From contig CAVPXS010000002.1 of NCBI GenBank assembly GCA_963709775.1, positions 15,746 through 79,745 on the forward strand: DNA of 64,000 bases. Direction: 5' to 3'. Positions 42,041-51,616 of this stretch are shown here, in pieces; positions within the stretch are counted from its first letter, which is position 1; every line of letters begins with the position of its first letter. A model generated the notes under the pieces. The model worked only from the letters and a program-made list of their open reading frames with translations, was not told the DNA's origin and ran no database searches. The DNA is from Salinimicrobium sp963709775. GTDB taxonomy: Bacteria; Bacteroidota; Bacteroidia; Flavobacteriales; Flavobacteriaceae. A program made the translations under genes and the position numbers.

Positions 42041-42829
42041 ATGAAGCTGAACTTTTTTAAATATCAGGGTACGGGAAATGATTTCATTATGGTAGATAAC
42101 CGTAGTTTGCTTTTATCCAAAAATGATACCACTTTTATCAGGTTCCTTTGTGACAGGAGATTTGGTATTGGAGCAGATGGTCTTATTCTTTTGGAGAAAC
42201 CAGCCAATGCAGGAGAAGACTTTAAAATGGTCTATTTCAATGCAGATGGGAATGAAAGCAGTATGTGCGGCAATGGAGGCAGGTGTCTTGTGGCTTTTGC
42301 AAAATTCCTTGGAATAATATCAGACAGGGCAGCTTTTACTGCCATAGATGGTTTCCATGAAGCAGTGATAGAGGATGAAAAGGTAAGTTTGAAAATGACA
42401 GATGTGAACCAGATTTCTGAATCTGAAAATGCCTTTTTTCTGAATACCGGTTCTCCACATCATGTCATTTTTTCTGAAGATGTAACCGGAAAAGATGTCA
42501 AAAAAGAAGGTGCTGCAGTGAGATATTCTCCACAGTACATGGAAAGGGGTGGAACAAATGTGAATTTCGTTTCCCCTATAGATAAAGATACTTTTAAAGT
42601 GAGAACCTATGAAAGGGGAGTAGAAGATGAAACTCTTTCTTGTGGTACCGGGGTAACAGCTGTTGCTCTGGCTGCTTATTACTCTGGCAGGACCTCTTCT
42701 ACTTCGGTTACTTTAAGCACTCCGGGAGGTGAACTTGAGGTGAGCTTTGAACCCTCGGGTGACGAATTCAGGAATATATGGTTAAAAGGACCTGCAAAGC
42801 AGGTTTTTAAAGGAGAAATAGCATGTTGA
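42041..42829 (+). CDS. dapF: Diaminopimelate epimerase
   Basis: 262 residues with both catalytic cysteines: MCGNGGRC (Cys76) and SCGTGVTA (Cys201), plus KYQGTGNDFIMVDNR and the FNADGNESS motif. It turns LL-diaminopimelate into the meso form for lysine and peptidoglycan synthesis. It is first in an operon with a GNAT protein (7-base overlap) and mltG, so it groups cell-wall functions. Confidence 0.95.
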   Translation: MKLNFFKYQGTGNDFIMVDNRSLLLSKNDTTFIRFLCDRRFGIGADGLILLEKPANAGEDFKMVYFNADGNESSMCGNGGRCLVAFAKFLGIISDRAAFTAIDGFHEAVIEDEKVSLKMTDVNQISESENAFFLNTGSPHHVIFSEDVTGKDVKKEGAAVRYSPQYMERGGTNVNFVSPIDKDTFKVRTYERGVEDETLSCGTGVTAVALAAYYSGRTSSTSVTLSTPGGELEVSFEPSGDEFRNIWLKGPAKQVFKGEIAC

Positions 42830-43344
42830 CCTTAAAAGGAGAACTAGTCTTCTTACGAGCCCTGGAACCCGAAGATCTGGACTTTCTTTTTGAAGTGGAG
42901 AACAATGAGGAGTTTTGGGAAGTTAGTTCTACCAGCGTTCCCTTTTCCCGCTTTATTCTAAAGCAGTATCTTGAAAATTCTCATAAGGATATCTATGAAA
43001 TTAAACAGCTAAGACTGGTTATTTGTGAGATCGCAGGAGAACCCTTAGGTTTTATTGACATTTTTGACTTCGATCCCAAAAATAAACGTGCTGCTTTGGG
43101 CATAGTAATTATCAACAGGATGAATCGCCAGAAAGGTTATGGTAAAGAGGCCCTGGAGCTGTTATGCAAATACTGTTTTACTCATCTTGGCCTCCACCAG
43201 GTGTACGCAAATGTGGGAGACGATAATGTCTCGAGTAAGCTGCTGTTTGAAAAGACAGGATTTTTTAAAGCTGCAATAAAAAAGGATTGGAATTTTGTGG
43301 AGGGAAAATATAAGGATGAAATTATGTATCAATTGATCAATTAA
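42823..43344 (+). CDS. GNAT-family N-acetyltransferase (RimJ-like)
   Basis: 173 residues with the RimJ/RimL-like start ELVFLRALEPEDLDFLFEVENNEEFW, the acetyl-CoA loop IVIINRMNRQKGYGKEALELL and NVGDDNVSSKLLFEKTGFFK. The substrate could be a protein N-terminus or small amine. Its start overlaps the dapF stop, and one base separates its stop from mltG. Confidence 0.88.
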   Translation: MLTLKGELVFLRALEPEDLDFLFEVENNEEFWEVSSTSVPFSRFILKQYLENSHKDIYEIKQLRLVICEIAGEPLGFIDIFDFDPKNKRAALGIVIINRMNRQKGYGKEALELLCKYCFTHLGLHQVYANVGDDNVSSKLLFEKTGFFKAAIKKDWNFVEGKYKDEIMYQLIN

Positions 43345-43345
43345 A

Positions 43346-44389
43346 ATGTATATCAAGAAAATCTTATTAATAATTGCCCTTTTGGGCATCCTGGGCCTGG
43401 CAGGTTTTTCCTGGTACATTTATGATGTCATCTTTTCATCAAACACAGCTTTTTCTGAAGAAACGGTAGATGTATATGTTCCTACCGGTGCTACTTATCC
43501 CGAAGTACGAAATATACTGGAGCCTTACCTTGAAAATGAAGGGGAATTTGATGTTGTGGCTCAAAAAAAAGGATATGTTGACAATATTAAAGCCGGAAGG
43601 TTCATCCTAAAAAAGGGTATGAACAATAATGAGATCATTAATACGCTTCGCAGTACTAATGAGCCGGTATGGGTCACCTTCAATAATCAGGAAAGGCTTG
43701 AGGATCTCGCGGGTAGGGTAGCTTCCCAAATAGAAGCCGATAGTACCCAGCTCCTTGAAAGCATGAAAGATTCAGCTTTTTTGAACCAGTATGGCTTCGG
43801 GGAGAAGAATGCCCTCTCGATGTACGTTCCGAATAAATATCAGTTTTTCTGGAACACTTCTGCTACAGAATTCCGTGAGCGAATGAAAACGGAATATGAT
43901 CGTTTTTGGACAGAGAAAAGGCTTGCCAGGGCTAAAGAATTAGGTCTCACTCGGCAGGAGGTTATGGTAATTGCTTCAATTATTCAGAAGGAGACCGCGA
44001 AAGTAGACGAAAGACCAAAGGTTGGGGGAGTTTACATGAACAGAATAAAAAAAGGCTGGAAGCTGGAAGCAGATCCTACTGTGATCTATGCATTAAAAGA
44101 CAGGCTGCAGAATTTTGATACAATCATTAAACGGGTATTGTATGCAGATCTTACCCTGGATTCCCCTTACAATACTTATAAGTATAAAGAACTTCCTCCC
44201 GGGCCCATTACCATGCCCGATATTTCTTCAATTGACGCCGTTCTAAACCATGAAGACCACGATTACTTTTATTTTGTGGCAGATGTAGAGAACTTTGGTT
44301 ACCACAAATTTGCAAAAACCCTCTCGCAGCACAACGCCAACAAGCGGGCGTACGTAAAATGGATAAATGAACAAAAGATCAACAGGTAA
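43346..44389 (+). CDS. mltG: Endolytic peptidoglycan transglycosylase MltG
   Basis: 347 residues with one N-terminal membrane helix (about 5-27), a LysM-like part (PTGATYPEVRNILEPYLENEGEFD) and the YceG/MltG domain. The catalytic motif is IASIIQKETAKVDERPKVGGVYMNRIKKGWKLEADPTVIYAL. It cuts new glycan strands and sets their length. It follows dapF and the GNAT gene without space. Confidence 0.94.
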   Translation: MYIKKILLIIALLGILGLAGFSWYIYDVIFSSNTAFSEETVDVYVPTGATYPEVRNILEPYLENEGEFDVVAQKKGYVDNIKAGRFILKKGMNNNEIINTLRSTNEPVWVTFNNQERLEDLAGRVASQIEADSTQLLESMKDSAFLNQYGFGEKNALSMYVPNKYQFFWNTSATEFRERMKTEYDRFWTEKRLARAKELGLTRQEVMVIASIIQKETAKVDERPKVGGVYMNRIKKGWKLEADPTVIYALKDRLQNFDTIIKRVLYADLTLDSPYNTYKYKELPPGPITMPDISSIDAVLNHEDHDYFYFVADVENFGYHKFAKTLSQHNANKRAYVKWINEQKINR

Positions 44390-44523
44390 TTAATTAATTC
44401 ATAGTGGATTATAGGCTATACTAAATTCATTCTTGGCACGTTCTATGCAATGATGTGTGCAACCTTAAAATTTCTTTAAGAATTGGGTTAACATGTTGAT
44501 AATAAGATTTTTGAAAAAAACCT

Positions 44524-44531
44524 TACATTTG
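44524..44531 (+). promoter_or_regulatory. -7 box upstream of the lysozyme-like gene
   Basis: TACATTTG matches TAnnTTTG exactly, 52 bases before the ATG at 44583. A well-spaced -33 is not obvious. Confidence 0.5.
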
Positions 44532-44582
44532 TCGGCTGTTTTGAAATAATCTTAAAGGTTTTTTAAAGCTAAATCAAATAGG

Positions 44583-45257
44583 ATGAAGAAGAAAGTTGCA
44601 AAATTTTCAGTATTACCGGTTGTAGGAGCCTCTATATTCTTTTACAGCTTTTCGACTAACAAAGCTCAGGATATTAACACTGCTTTGCTGGAAGAGTTTA
44701 AAACAGTAAATGAGGAATTAACTTTTGAAGTGCCATATTCCCCAGATGCTACTGTTTTTGATCCACAGCTTCGATCTTACCCTGCACTGGGTAAGTCTTA
44801 CGTAGCCTTTAAAGAGGCTCTTGGATTTAAAGAATCTGGTGGAGATTATAAGGTCATCAATGAATTTGGCTACATGGGCAAATACCAGTTTGGTAGAGGG
44901 ACCTTAAAATTAATTGGGATAAGAGACACGAATCTTTTTCTAAACTCTCCCGATCTTCAGGAAGCTGCTTTTTATGCAAATGCCTCTCGTAATAAATGGA
45001 TTCTTAGAAAAGATATCGAGCGTTTTGAGGATCAGGTTGTGAACGGGATCAAAATAACCGAATCGGGAATTCTGGCAGCAGCTCATCTTGCCGGCCCCGG
45101 AAATGTCAAAAAATTCCTTAGAAGTAATGGAACCAACAGTTTTAGTGATGGTTTCGGCACTTCGATAAAGCATTACTTTAAAAAGTTTGAAGGGTTCGAT
45201 ACTTCTTTTGTCGTTCCCGACAGGAAAGCGAAGGCTAATAGTCCTTCTGTAATATAA
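44583..45257 (+). CDS. Lysozyme-like/lytic transglycosylase-type exported protein
   Basis: 224 residues with an N-terminal hydrophobic stretch and a lysozyme-like pattern FKESGGDYKVINEFGYMGKYQFGRGTLKLIGI, where Glu of KESGG would be catalytic. LAAAHLAGPGNVKKFLRSNG closes the domain. The protein is secreted or membrane-anchored and may trim peptidoglycan next to MltG. The family of small flavobacterial muramidase-like proteins fits, but activity is not proven. It converges with the methylase gene at 45235 and overlaps it by 23 bases. Confidence 0.8.
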   Translation: MKKKVAKFSVLPVVGASIFFYSFSTNKAQDINTALLEEFKTVNEELTFEVPYSPDATVFDPQLRSYPALGKSYVAFKEALGFKESGGDYKVINEFGYMGKYQFGRGTLKLIGIRDTNLFLNSPDLQEAAFYANASRNKWILRKDIERFEDQVVNGIKITESGILAAAHLAGPGNVKKFLRSNGTNSFSDGFGTSIKHYFKKFEGFDTSFVVPDRKAKANSPSVI

Positions 45258-45984
45258 AGATAGTGGGCCTTTTATGAAGGTCCACTTTTGTTTTACCCCA
45301 TTCTGCAGCTGTTTTGGTCACCACGTATTCTGTGCTAAGTGTAAGGTCGCAGGCAATACATATGCGGGTGCCGGGGTGCAGGATCTGTATCAGGTCTTCC
45401 AGCATCTTATTATTTCTATAAGGAGTCTCAATAAAAGACTGGGCCTGATTTTTCTCATGAGAGATCTTTTCCAGTGCTTTGATCTCACTTTTTCTCGCCG
45501 CTTTATCTATGGGCAGGTAACCGTTGAAAGCGAAATTTTGCCCGTTCATTCCCGAAGCCATCATAGCTAATAAAATAGAGGAGGGGCCAACCATTGGTAT
45601 CACCTGTATTCCTTCTCTGTGAGCAATTTTTACGACTTCGGCACCTGGATCGGCAACTCCGGGACAACCTGCTTCACTAAGTAATCCCACATCTGTACCT
45701 GCTTTACAAGCTTCAAGAAAAGATGGAATCTCCGAAGGTTCTGTATGTTTATTTAATAAGAAGAATTGTAGAGAGGGCTGGGATTTTGAAGGTACCAGCT
45801 TCTTTATTGCCCTGCGGGCGGTTTTTTCATTTTCAGCAATAAAAACGTTAATACGTTCTACCTGTTGTTGTACGGTGGCCGGTAAAACTTCCAGGGGATC
45901 ATTGTCTCCCAAAGTTGTGGGTAGCAAATACAATTTTCCGGAATAGGAGAAAGGTGAACTCAAACTATTTGTGTTTTTCTGCAA
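45235..45984 (-). CDS. RsmI-like tetrapyrrole-methylase-fold SAM-dependent methyltransferase
   Basis: 249 residues with LLSEAGCPGVADPGAEVVKIAHREGIQVIPMVGPSSILLAMMASGMNGQNFAFNGYLP, the RsmI signature, and SFIETPYRNNKMLEDL. RsmI methylates the 2'-O of C1402 in 16S rRNA. This version lacks the GTLYVVPTPIGN opening (it begins SGKLYLLPTTLGDND) and belongs to a shorter Bacteroidota paralogue class, so the exact target is uncertain. It overlaps the phosphatase gene by 20 bases. Confidence 0.85.
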   Translation of the reverse strand: MQKNTNSLSSPFSYSGKLYLLPTTLGDNDPLEVLPATVQQQVERINVFIAENEKTARRAIKKLVPSKSQPSLQFFLLNKHTEPSEIPSFLEACKAGTDVGLLSEAGCPGVADPGAEVVKIAHREGIQVIPMVGPSSILLAMMASGMNGQNFAFNGYLPIDKAARKSEIKALEKISHEKNQAQSFIETPYRNNKMLEDLIQILHPGTRICIACDLTLSTEYVVTKTAAEWGKTKVDLHKRPTIFILQKDY

Positions 45985-46420
45985 TTACTTCACAGGCCTC
46001 ATCCAGCATCTGGTATACTTTTTTAAAGCCATGGTCGCCTCCGTGGTAAGGATCGGGAACTTCTACATTTTCACCGGGAAAGATTTCGTTAAGAATCAGC
46101 GATACTTTATTCTTGTGCTCCTCATTGGCAGCCAGGGAAATTACATCATGGTAATTGGACATGTCCATTACATAGATCCTGTCGAAATTATCGAAATCTT
46201 CTGCTGAAAATTGCCTTCCGCGTTGGGAGGTAATATCCAGATTATTCTCTCTTGCGATCGAAACAGATCTGGGGTCGGGGCAATCATCAACATGATAGTT
46301 ACTGGTTCCTGCCGAATCGACGAAAATCTGTTGTGGATCTACCTTGGATTTAAGAATTCCTTCGGCCAGGGGTGACCTGCAGATATTTCCAAGACACACC
46401 ATCAGGATCCGGGTCTTCAT
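45965..46420 (-). CDS. Low-molecular-weight protein-tyrosine phosphatase
   Basis: 151 residues with the catalytic loop VCLGNICRSPLAEG (Cys9, Arg15) and the closing acid motif VPDPYHGGDHGFKKVY. It removes phosphate from tyrosine or arginine residues of proteins. It lies two bases behind dnaA in the same direction and overlaps the methylase gene, so a dnaA operon is likely. Confidence 0.93.
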   Translation of the reverse strand: MKTRILMVCLGNICRSPLAEGILKSKVDPQQIFVDSAGTSNYHVDDCPDPRSVSIARENNLDITSQRGRQFSAEDFDNFDRIYVMDMSNYHDVISLAANEEHKNKVSLILNEIFPGENVEVPDPYHGGDHGFKKVYQMLDEACEVIAEKHK

Positions 46421-46422
46421 AT

Positions 46423-47850
46423 CTACAGAGTTAATTTTTTATTGATGTCCTCAACAAATTTCTGGAATTGCTTGTCGGTAGAAGCTAAATTGTCTACAGT
46501 TTTGCAGGCGTGGAGTACAGTAGCGTGATCTCTTTTTCCAATTTGAGATCCTATGCTCGCCAACGAGGCTTTAGTGAACTTTTTAGCAAAGAACATCGCT
46601 AACTGGCGTGCCTGTACAATATGTCTTTTCCTGGTTTTGGACTGCAACGTTTCCACATCCATCTGGAAATATTCACTCACTATTTTTTGAATGTAATCTA
46701 TGGAAACCTCACGTTTGGTGTTCTTAACGTAATTGTCCACAATCTTTTTCGCCAGTTCAAGAGTTATATCTTTTTTGTTGAAAGAGGAGTGAGCGATCAA
46801 AGAAATTATAGCTCCTTCCAGTTCACGAATATTAGTCTTTATATTGTTGGCCAGGAATTCAACAATTTCCTCGGGCATCTCTACCCCGTCGCGGTAAAGT
46901 TTGCTTTTAATTATGGAAACCCTGGTTTCATTATCGGGATGTTGTAATTCGGCAGAAAGTCCCCATTTAAATCTGGAAAGCAGGCGTTGTTCAATATCCT
47001 GCATATCCACCGGAGCCTTGTCACTGGTGAGGATCACCTGCTTTCGGTTTTGGTGCAGGTGGTTGAAAATATGGAAGAAAACATCCTGTGTTCCGGCTTT
47101 CCCCGAAAGCAACTGGATATCATCCACAATTAGCACATCAATGATCTGGTAGAAATGAATGAAATCGTTTCTATTATTCTTTTTTACAGATTCAATATAC
47201 TGTTGTGTAAATTTTTCTGCGGAAATATACAGGACCGTTTTTTCCGGATACTTGTCCTTAATTTCGATCCCAATAGAATGAGCCAGGTGAGTCTTTCCAA
47301 GTCCTACACCTCCAAAAATGAGTAAAGGGTTAAAAGAAGTTTCCCCCGGCTTGTTAGCCACGGCCAGTCCTGCAGATCTTGCAAGCCTGTTGGAATCTCC
47401 TTCTAAAAAGTTATCAAAATTATAACTGGGATTGAGTTGTGATTCGATTTTTACATTCCTGATACCGGGAATAATAAAAGGGTTCTTCAACTCCGGATTT
47501 TTATTCTTTATTGGCACATCAACTTCCTGGGAAGCAACGTTAGAACGATTTGTACTGGGAATCTTTTCGGTAAAAGGTTGTTTGTTTCCGTAGGTATTTT
47601 CCATTCTTATAACATACACCAGTTTTGCCTGGTCACCAAGCACTCTGTTTAACGAAACTTTAAGAAGTTTAACATAGTGCTCTTCAAGCCACTCGTAAAA
47701 GAATTTTGAAGGTACCTGAATGCTCAAAGCCCTATCTGAAAGTTTAACAGCCTGGATAGGTTCAAACCACGTTTTGTACGCCTGTGGAGTAATATTATCT
47801 TTTATGAAAGCTAGGCAGTTATTCCAAACTGATTGCGCAGTTTCTGACAT
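46423..47850 (-). CDS. dnaA: Chromosomal replication initiator DnaA
   Basis: 475 residues from the ATG at 47850 (MSETAQSVWNNCLAFIKDNI), the usual flavobacterial start. A frame from 47895 would add 15 non-conserved residues. Domains: I (1-85, helicase interaction), a linker, the AAA+ ATPase with Walker A GGVGLGKTHLAHS and Walker B VLIVDDIQLL, and the C-terminal DNA-binding domain with IGKRDHATVLHACKTV. I see no cluster of TTATCCACA boxes beside it, so the origin is probably elsewhere. Confidence 0.95.
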   Translation of the reverse strand: MSETAQSVWNNCLAFIKDNITPQAYKTWFEPIQAVKLSDRALSIQVPSKFFYEWLEEHYVKLLKVSLNRVLGDQAKLVYVIRMENTYGNKQPFTEKIPSTNRSNVASQEVDVPIKNKNPELKNPFIIPGIRNVKIESQLNPSYNFDNFLEGDSNRLARSAGLAVANKPGETSFNPLLIFGGVGLGKTHLAHSIGIEIKDKYPEKTVLYISAEKFTQQYIESVKKNNRNDFIHFYQIIDVLIVDDIQLLSGKAGTQDVFFHIFNHLHQNRKQVILTSDKAPVDMQDIEQRLLSRFKWGLSAELQHPDNETRVSIIKSKLYRDGVEMPEEIVEFLANNIKTNIRELEGAIISLIAHSSFNKKDITLELAKKIVDNYVKNTKREVSIDYIQKIVSEYFQMDVETLQSKTRKRHIVQARQLAMFFAKKFTKASLASIGSQIGKRDHATVLHACKTVDNLASTDKQFQKFVEDINKKLTL

Positions 47851-48062
47851 TCCGGATTCTAAATTTATAATACGTTTGTTAGTTGTGACTTCCATAAGAA
47901 AAAGAGAAAATATCTTTCCCCTTGGGTTTTTAAGAGCAACAAATATGTGAACAAATTATCTGAAAAAAAAACGTTTTCCTACTTGAATTTTAACAAAAAT
48001 TTTAGCATACTTCGTTCACTGTGAAAATACGAAACCGATTCAAATAAACACTTAAAAAAATC

Positions 48063-48461
48063 ATGAAAAGCCACTTCACCTATGTTAAAGTTAGATATGC
48101 AGAGACAGATCAAATGGGAGTCGTCTATCACGGTAATTATGCTCAATATCTTGAGATAGCCCGTATTGACTGGCTGGACGCCCTGGGAATCTCCTACCGA
48201 AAAATGGAAGAGGAGGGGGTGATGCTGCCTGTTTACGAGCTTAATTTAAAATTTAAAAAGTCGGCAAAATTTGATGATGAGTTAAAAATCGTGACCCGGT
48301 TAAAACAAAAGCCCGGGGTGCGGATAGCATTTGAATACGAGATCTTCAACCAGGATGGAGAATTGCTCACCACAGCCGAAACTACTTTAATATTTATGGA
48401 TGTGGAAAAGAGTAAACCTATTAAATGTCCACAATATGTTCTCGAGAAACTAGGCTATTGA
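48063..48461 (+). CDS. YbgC/FcbC-type acyl-CoA thioesterase
   Basis: 132 residues with the hotdog motif VRYAETDQMGVVYHGNYAQYLEIARIDWLDALG, where Asp of the Y-x-x-T-D-x-x-G-V-V-Y-H pattern is catalytic. It hydrolyses acyl-CoA or 4-hydroxybenzoyl-CoA-like thioesters. It is transcribed away from dnaA and overlaps the end of the YigZ gene by 7 bases. Confidence 0.92.
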   Translation: MKSHFTYVKVRYAETDQMGVVYHGNYAQYLEIARIDWLDALGISYRKMEEEGVMLPVYELNLKFKKSAKFDDELKIVTRLKQKPGVRIAFEYEIFNQDGELLTTAETTLIFMDVEKSKPIKCPQYVLEKLGY

Positions 48462-49072
48462 TCTTCCAGTTCTTTAATGGACACTTTATAGGTAGCATCA
48501 AATTTATCGTGGATCCTTTCGGCTTCATTTTTTCTAACCAGGATTATGATCCTGCAATCCAATTCCAGGATCTGGTCTACAACATTTAGATTATTCTCCT
48601 TGATCACCCGCATCACTTTATTCATCTCGGGATAATCAAAAGAGATCTCAAACTTTACGTCAATGGTCCTGGTGACGATCCTGGAAGCTTCCAGGGCCAT
48701 TTGCGCCGCAGTTTTGTAAGCATTGATCAAGCCGCCAACTCCCAATTTTACTCCCCCAAAATATCTTACCACTACTATAAGAATGTTAGTTACTTCAAAA
48801 GATTGTATCTGCCCATAAATTGGCATTCCTGCCGAATTTGATGGTTCCCCGTCATCGTTAGCCCTATAGTGAAAGTCGCTTTTCCCCAGCTGCCAGGCAT
48901 AGCACCAATGCCGGGCAGCATGATGTTTTTTCTTTAAGTCTTCAAGATGCTCCTTGGCCTCTTCTTCTGTGGTTATGGGAAAAGCGTAACCAAAGAATTT
49001 ACTGTTCTTGTCTTTGAACAGTACTTCTTCAGAAGGTTTTGTGATCGTTTTATAGGTGTCTTTTACATCCAT
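48455..49072 (-). CDS. YigZ/IMPACT-family protein
   Basis: 205 residues with the UPF0029/IMPACT pattern KNSKFFGYAFPITTEEEAKEHLEDLKKKHHAARHWCYAWQLGK, DDGEPSNSAGMPIYGQIQ and VVVRYFGGVKLGVGGLINAY. Bacterial members are thought to touch translation regulation or ribosome function, but this is unproven. Its start overlaps the EamA gene by 10 bases; it is last in the ribD operon. Confidence 0.92.
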   Translation of the reverse strand: MDVKDTYKTITKPSEEVLFKDKNSKFFGYAFPITTEEEAKEHLEDLKKKHHAARHWCYAWQLGKSDFHYRANDDGEPSNSAGMPIYGQIQSFEVTNILIVVVRYFGGVKLGVGGLINAYKTAAQMALEASRIVTRTIDVKFEISFDYPEMNKVMRVIKENNLNVVDQILELDCRIIILVRKNEAERIHDKFDATYKVSIKELEDQ

Positions 49073-49941
49073 TCTTCAGAAGTTGCAATTAAAATAATAC
49101 TTGTTATCGCGAGTAGAATTCCTATCCAATTCTTGGACAACATCTTTTCCCTGAACAAAAGGATCCCGAGGAAAGTGGAGATCATTACAATCGCCACATT
49201 GTTAATTGGGAAAATTGTGGAACTCTCCAGCCCTTCGGTTCGTAAGGCCATGACCAGAAAATAAATAGAACCAAAATTCGGAATACCCAAAGCCACGCCT
49301 CCAATTACATTTTTGAAACTTAATTTGAGAGAGCCTCTTATGGCCTGAATAAGGAGGATCAAAACTCCAATAATTCCGGCTATGGCGAAAATAGTGGAGG
49401 AAAAGAGGGCGACATCGGCTTCGGCGACATAAGAAGTTTCCAGGAACTTGAGTGTTGTGTCAATAATGCCGCTACCAAAGAAGACCAGGAGCGGAAAGAT
49501 CAAATTTCTTTTTCTAATCGTTATTCCTTCTTTCTTTTTTATGGAGGTTAAATAGACAGCGACAAGTGCGAGAAGAATTCCGATGATCTTTATCCAGCCC
49601 GTACTTTCGTTGTAAAGAATTATTCCGAAGAAAACCGGGATAGCGACCGACATTTTTGTAGCGACAGAGACTACAGATAACCCGCTTTTTTGAGTGGTAA
49701 GGGCAGCCAGGTAAAAGACAGCGATAAACATGAACCCAAGAATGAAGGTTCCCAAAAACCAATCTTTCGAAAATACATTTAGAGGGTCCAGCTCCTGCCT
49801 GTCCACCAGCATCCCTGCCGAGAATGCGAAAAAATAATTAAAAATAATGGCCTGTAGCGTGTTGATCTTAAAGCGCTCAAAAAGTTTAAAGATCACAAAG
49901 ATCACACTTGAAGAGAGTACACTTAACAGCAGGTAGATCAA
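49063..49941 (-). CDS. EamA/DMT-family transporter
   Basis: 292 residues with about ten membrane segments and two internal EamA repeats (ending GIILALVAVYLTSIKKKEG and GILLAITSIILIATSEEW). The family exports metabolites such as amino acids or nucleotide sugars; the cargo is unknown. Overlaps with the neighbours on both sides (4 and 10 bases) support co-transcription with ribD and YigZ. Confidence 0.88.
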   Translation of the reverse strand: MIYLLLSVLSSSVIFVIFKLFERFKINTLQAIIFNYFFAFSAGMLVDRQELDPLNVFSKDWFLGTFILGFMFIAVFYLAALTTQKSGLSVVSVATKMSVAIPVFFGIILYNESTGWIKIIGILLALVAVYLTSIKKKEGITIRKRNLIFPLLVFFGSGIIDTTLKFLETSYVAEADVALFSSTIFAIAGIIGVLILLIQAIRGSLKLSFKNVIGGVALGIPNFGSIYFLVMALRTEGLESSTIFPINNVAIVMISTFLGILLFREKMLSKNWIGILLAITSIILIATSEEWM

Positions 49942-50546
49942 AATAATTCGCTTTTAATAGTGAAAAGATCAGAGACATCCTCTTGAACGGGATCAATATT
50001 CCAGGTGTGAATTCCCAGCTTTGAAGCGGCTTCAGTATTTTCGGGGGTGTCGTCAATAAAAAGAGTTTCCCCGGGTTTTAGATCGTGTTTTTCCAGGACA
50101 TACTCATAAATTTCGGAGTCGGGTTTGCGCAGGTTGATTTCCTGGGAAAGGTAAAAAGCATCAAAACAATTTTTAAACTCCTCAAAAAATGAAACATTCT
50201 GCTTTACCCAGTCAATATGAATGTGGTTGGTATTGCTAAGGAGAATGAGTTTGTAAGATTTTTCCTGCTTTAGCTTTTTCAGGAACTTCAGGCGATGTTC
50301 GGGAAAATCAACAAGGATGGCATTCCAGGAATTCCTAAAAGTATCGGAAGTTAACTTCGGAAAAGACTCGCAATAGCCGGATATGAATTCTTCCGAAGTG
50401 ATCAAACCTTTTTCATAAAGCTTATTTTGGTGCAGCATTTCCTCTGAAAAATGCGAAATCTCGAGCTTCTTTAATTCCCGCGCCGTAGCCGGTTTGTCGA
50501 GATTGAGAAATACATCTCCAAAATCAAATATTATAGTCTTAATCAT
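49938..50546 (-). CDS. HAD-superfamily phosphatase
   Basis: 202 residues with HAD motifs I (IIFDFGDVFLNLD), II (LILLSNTNHIHIDWV), III (NLRKPDSEIYEYVLEK) and IV (LFIDDTPENTEAASKLGIHTWN). The small cap domain is typical of subfamily IA. Placed directly after ribD, it may supply the phosphatase step of riboflavin synthesis that follows RibD. That link is inference from position only. It overlaps ribD by 8 bases. Confidence 0.9.
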   Translation of the reverse strand: MIKTIIFDFGDVFLNLDKPATARELKKLEISHFSEEMLHQNKLYEKGLITSEEFISGYCESFPKLTSDTFRNSWNAILVDFPEHRLKFLKKLKQEKSYKLILLSNTNHIHIDWVKQNVSFFEEFKNCFDAFYLSQEINLRKPDSEIYEYVLEKHDLKPGETLFIDDTPENTEAASKLGIHTWNIDPVQEDVSDLFTIKSELF

Positions 50547-51587
50547 TCAAATATATCTTTAACTGGTCATCATCCACATTTGTTTCAGAAGTAAGGGTTC
50601 CTGCTACTTCAGGAGCTTTGACTCCCTCTTTAAAATGAGGTTTTCCAATGAAAATTCGGGCTTCGTCCCATAAATTGGCAGCAATGAAGGTTTGCAGTGT
50701 CTCCCGTCCTCCCTCAATAATGACCGACTGGATCTCATGACGGAAAAGAATTTCACAAACCTGCTGCGCCAGGTCTGCTTCAAAATTAATGGTCTCCAAA
50801 ATGACATTTTTGGAGCTCCTTTCTTCCGAAGATTTTTCTGTAAGGACAATGGTTTTTACTGAGGCGTCAAAAAGGTGAGATTCTTGAGGAATTCTCAAAT
50901 TCCTGTCCAGCACCACCCTTACCGGGTCATTGCCCTGCCACATGCGGGTGTTGAGCTTTGGATTATCTGCAACCGCAGTATTGGTGCCCACCATAATGGC
51001 CTGCTCTTCAGACCTCCATTTGTGGACGAGCTGCTGGGAGTATTTCCCCGTGATCCAAATAGGTTTTCTTTCAGCATTCTTCAGTGGTAAGGGGGCTAAA
51101 AAGCCATCGCTGCTTTGTGCCCATTTAAGGATAATGTAAGGGCGCTGTTTTGTGTGAAAAGTAAAGAATCGTTTGTTGAGCTTCCGGCATTGCTGCTCTA
51201 ATATTCCCACCCGAACTTCACAGCCGGCGTCCAATAGCTTTTTAATGCCTTTGCCGGCAACTTCAGAAAATGGATCAACAGTGCCAATAACTACTTTTTT
51301 GATTCCGCTGTCAATTATCAGATTGCTGCAGGGAGGCGTCTTCCCATAATGACTGCAGGGCTCCAGGCTCACATAGATGGTGCTCTTCGCGAGAAGGCTT
51401 TTATCTTTGACCGAATTTACTGCGTTCACCTCGGCGTGAGGTTCCCCTGCTTTGTGGTGCCAGCCCTCGCCAATAATGGTGTCATTATGACAATTACACT
51501 GCCCACCACAGGATTGGGATAGGTTCTTCCCAGCCCGTTTTGGGCCAGCTGAATACAGCGGTTTATGTATTTTTCATGTATCTTCAC
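50539..51587 (-). pseudogene. ribD: Bifunctional riboflavin deaminase-reductase RibD, one frameshift
   Basis: The gene starts at GTG 51587 (KIHEKYINRCIQLAQNGLGRTYPNPVVGSVIV) and breaks at about 51489, where one base is missing. The remaining frame (HNDTIIGEGWHHKAGEPHAEVNAVNS) carries on to 50539. The zinc motifs HAE and PCSHYGKTPPC of the deaminase and a C-terminal reductase domain (RTRMWQGNDPVRVVLDRNLRI) are complete. The visible ORF from 51429 is thus only the downstream fragment. The protein should convert the pyrimidine intermediate of riboflavin synthesis in two steps. A sequencing indel is likely. Confidence 0.85.
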
Positions 51588-51616
51588 CACCACAAAAATA
51601 GCATTTAATAGAGATA

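Noticed and set aside
47851..48062. Possible replication origin beside dnaA
   Set aside because: No cluster of TTATCCACA-type boxes and no AT-rich unwinding region with repeats; only a poor match near 47945.
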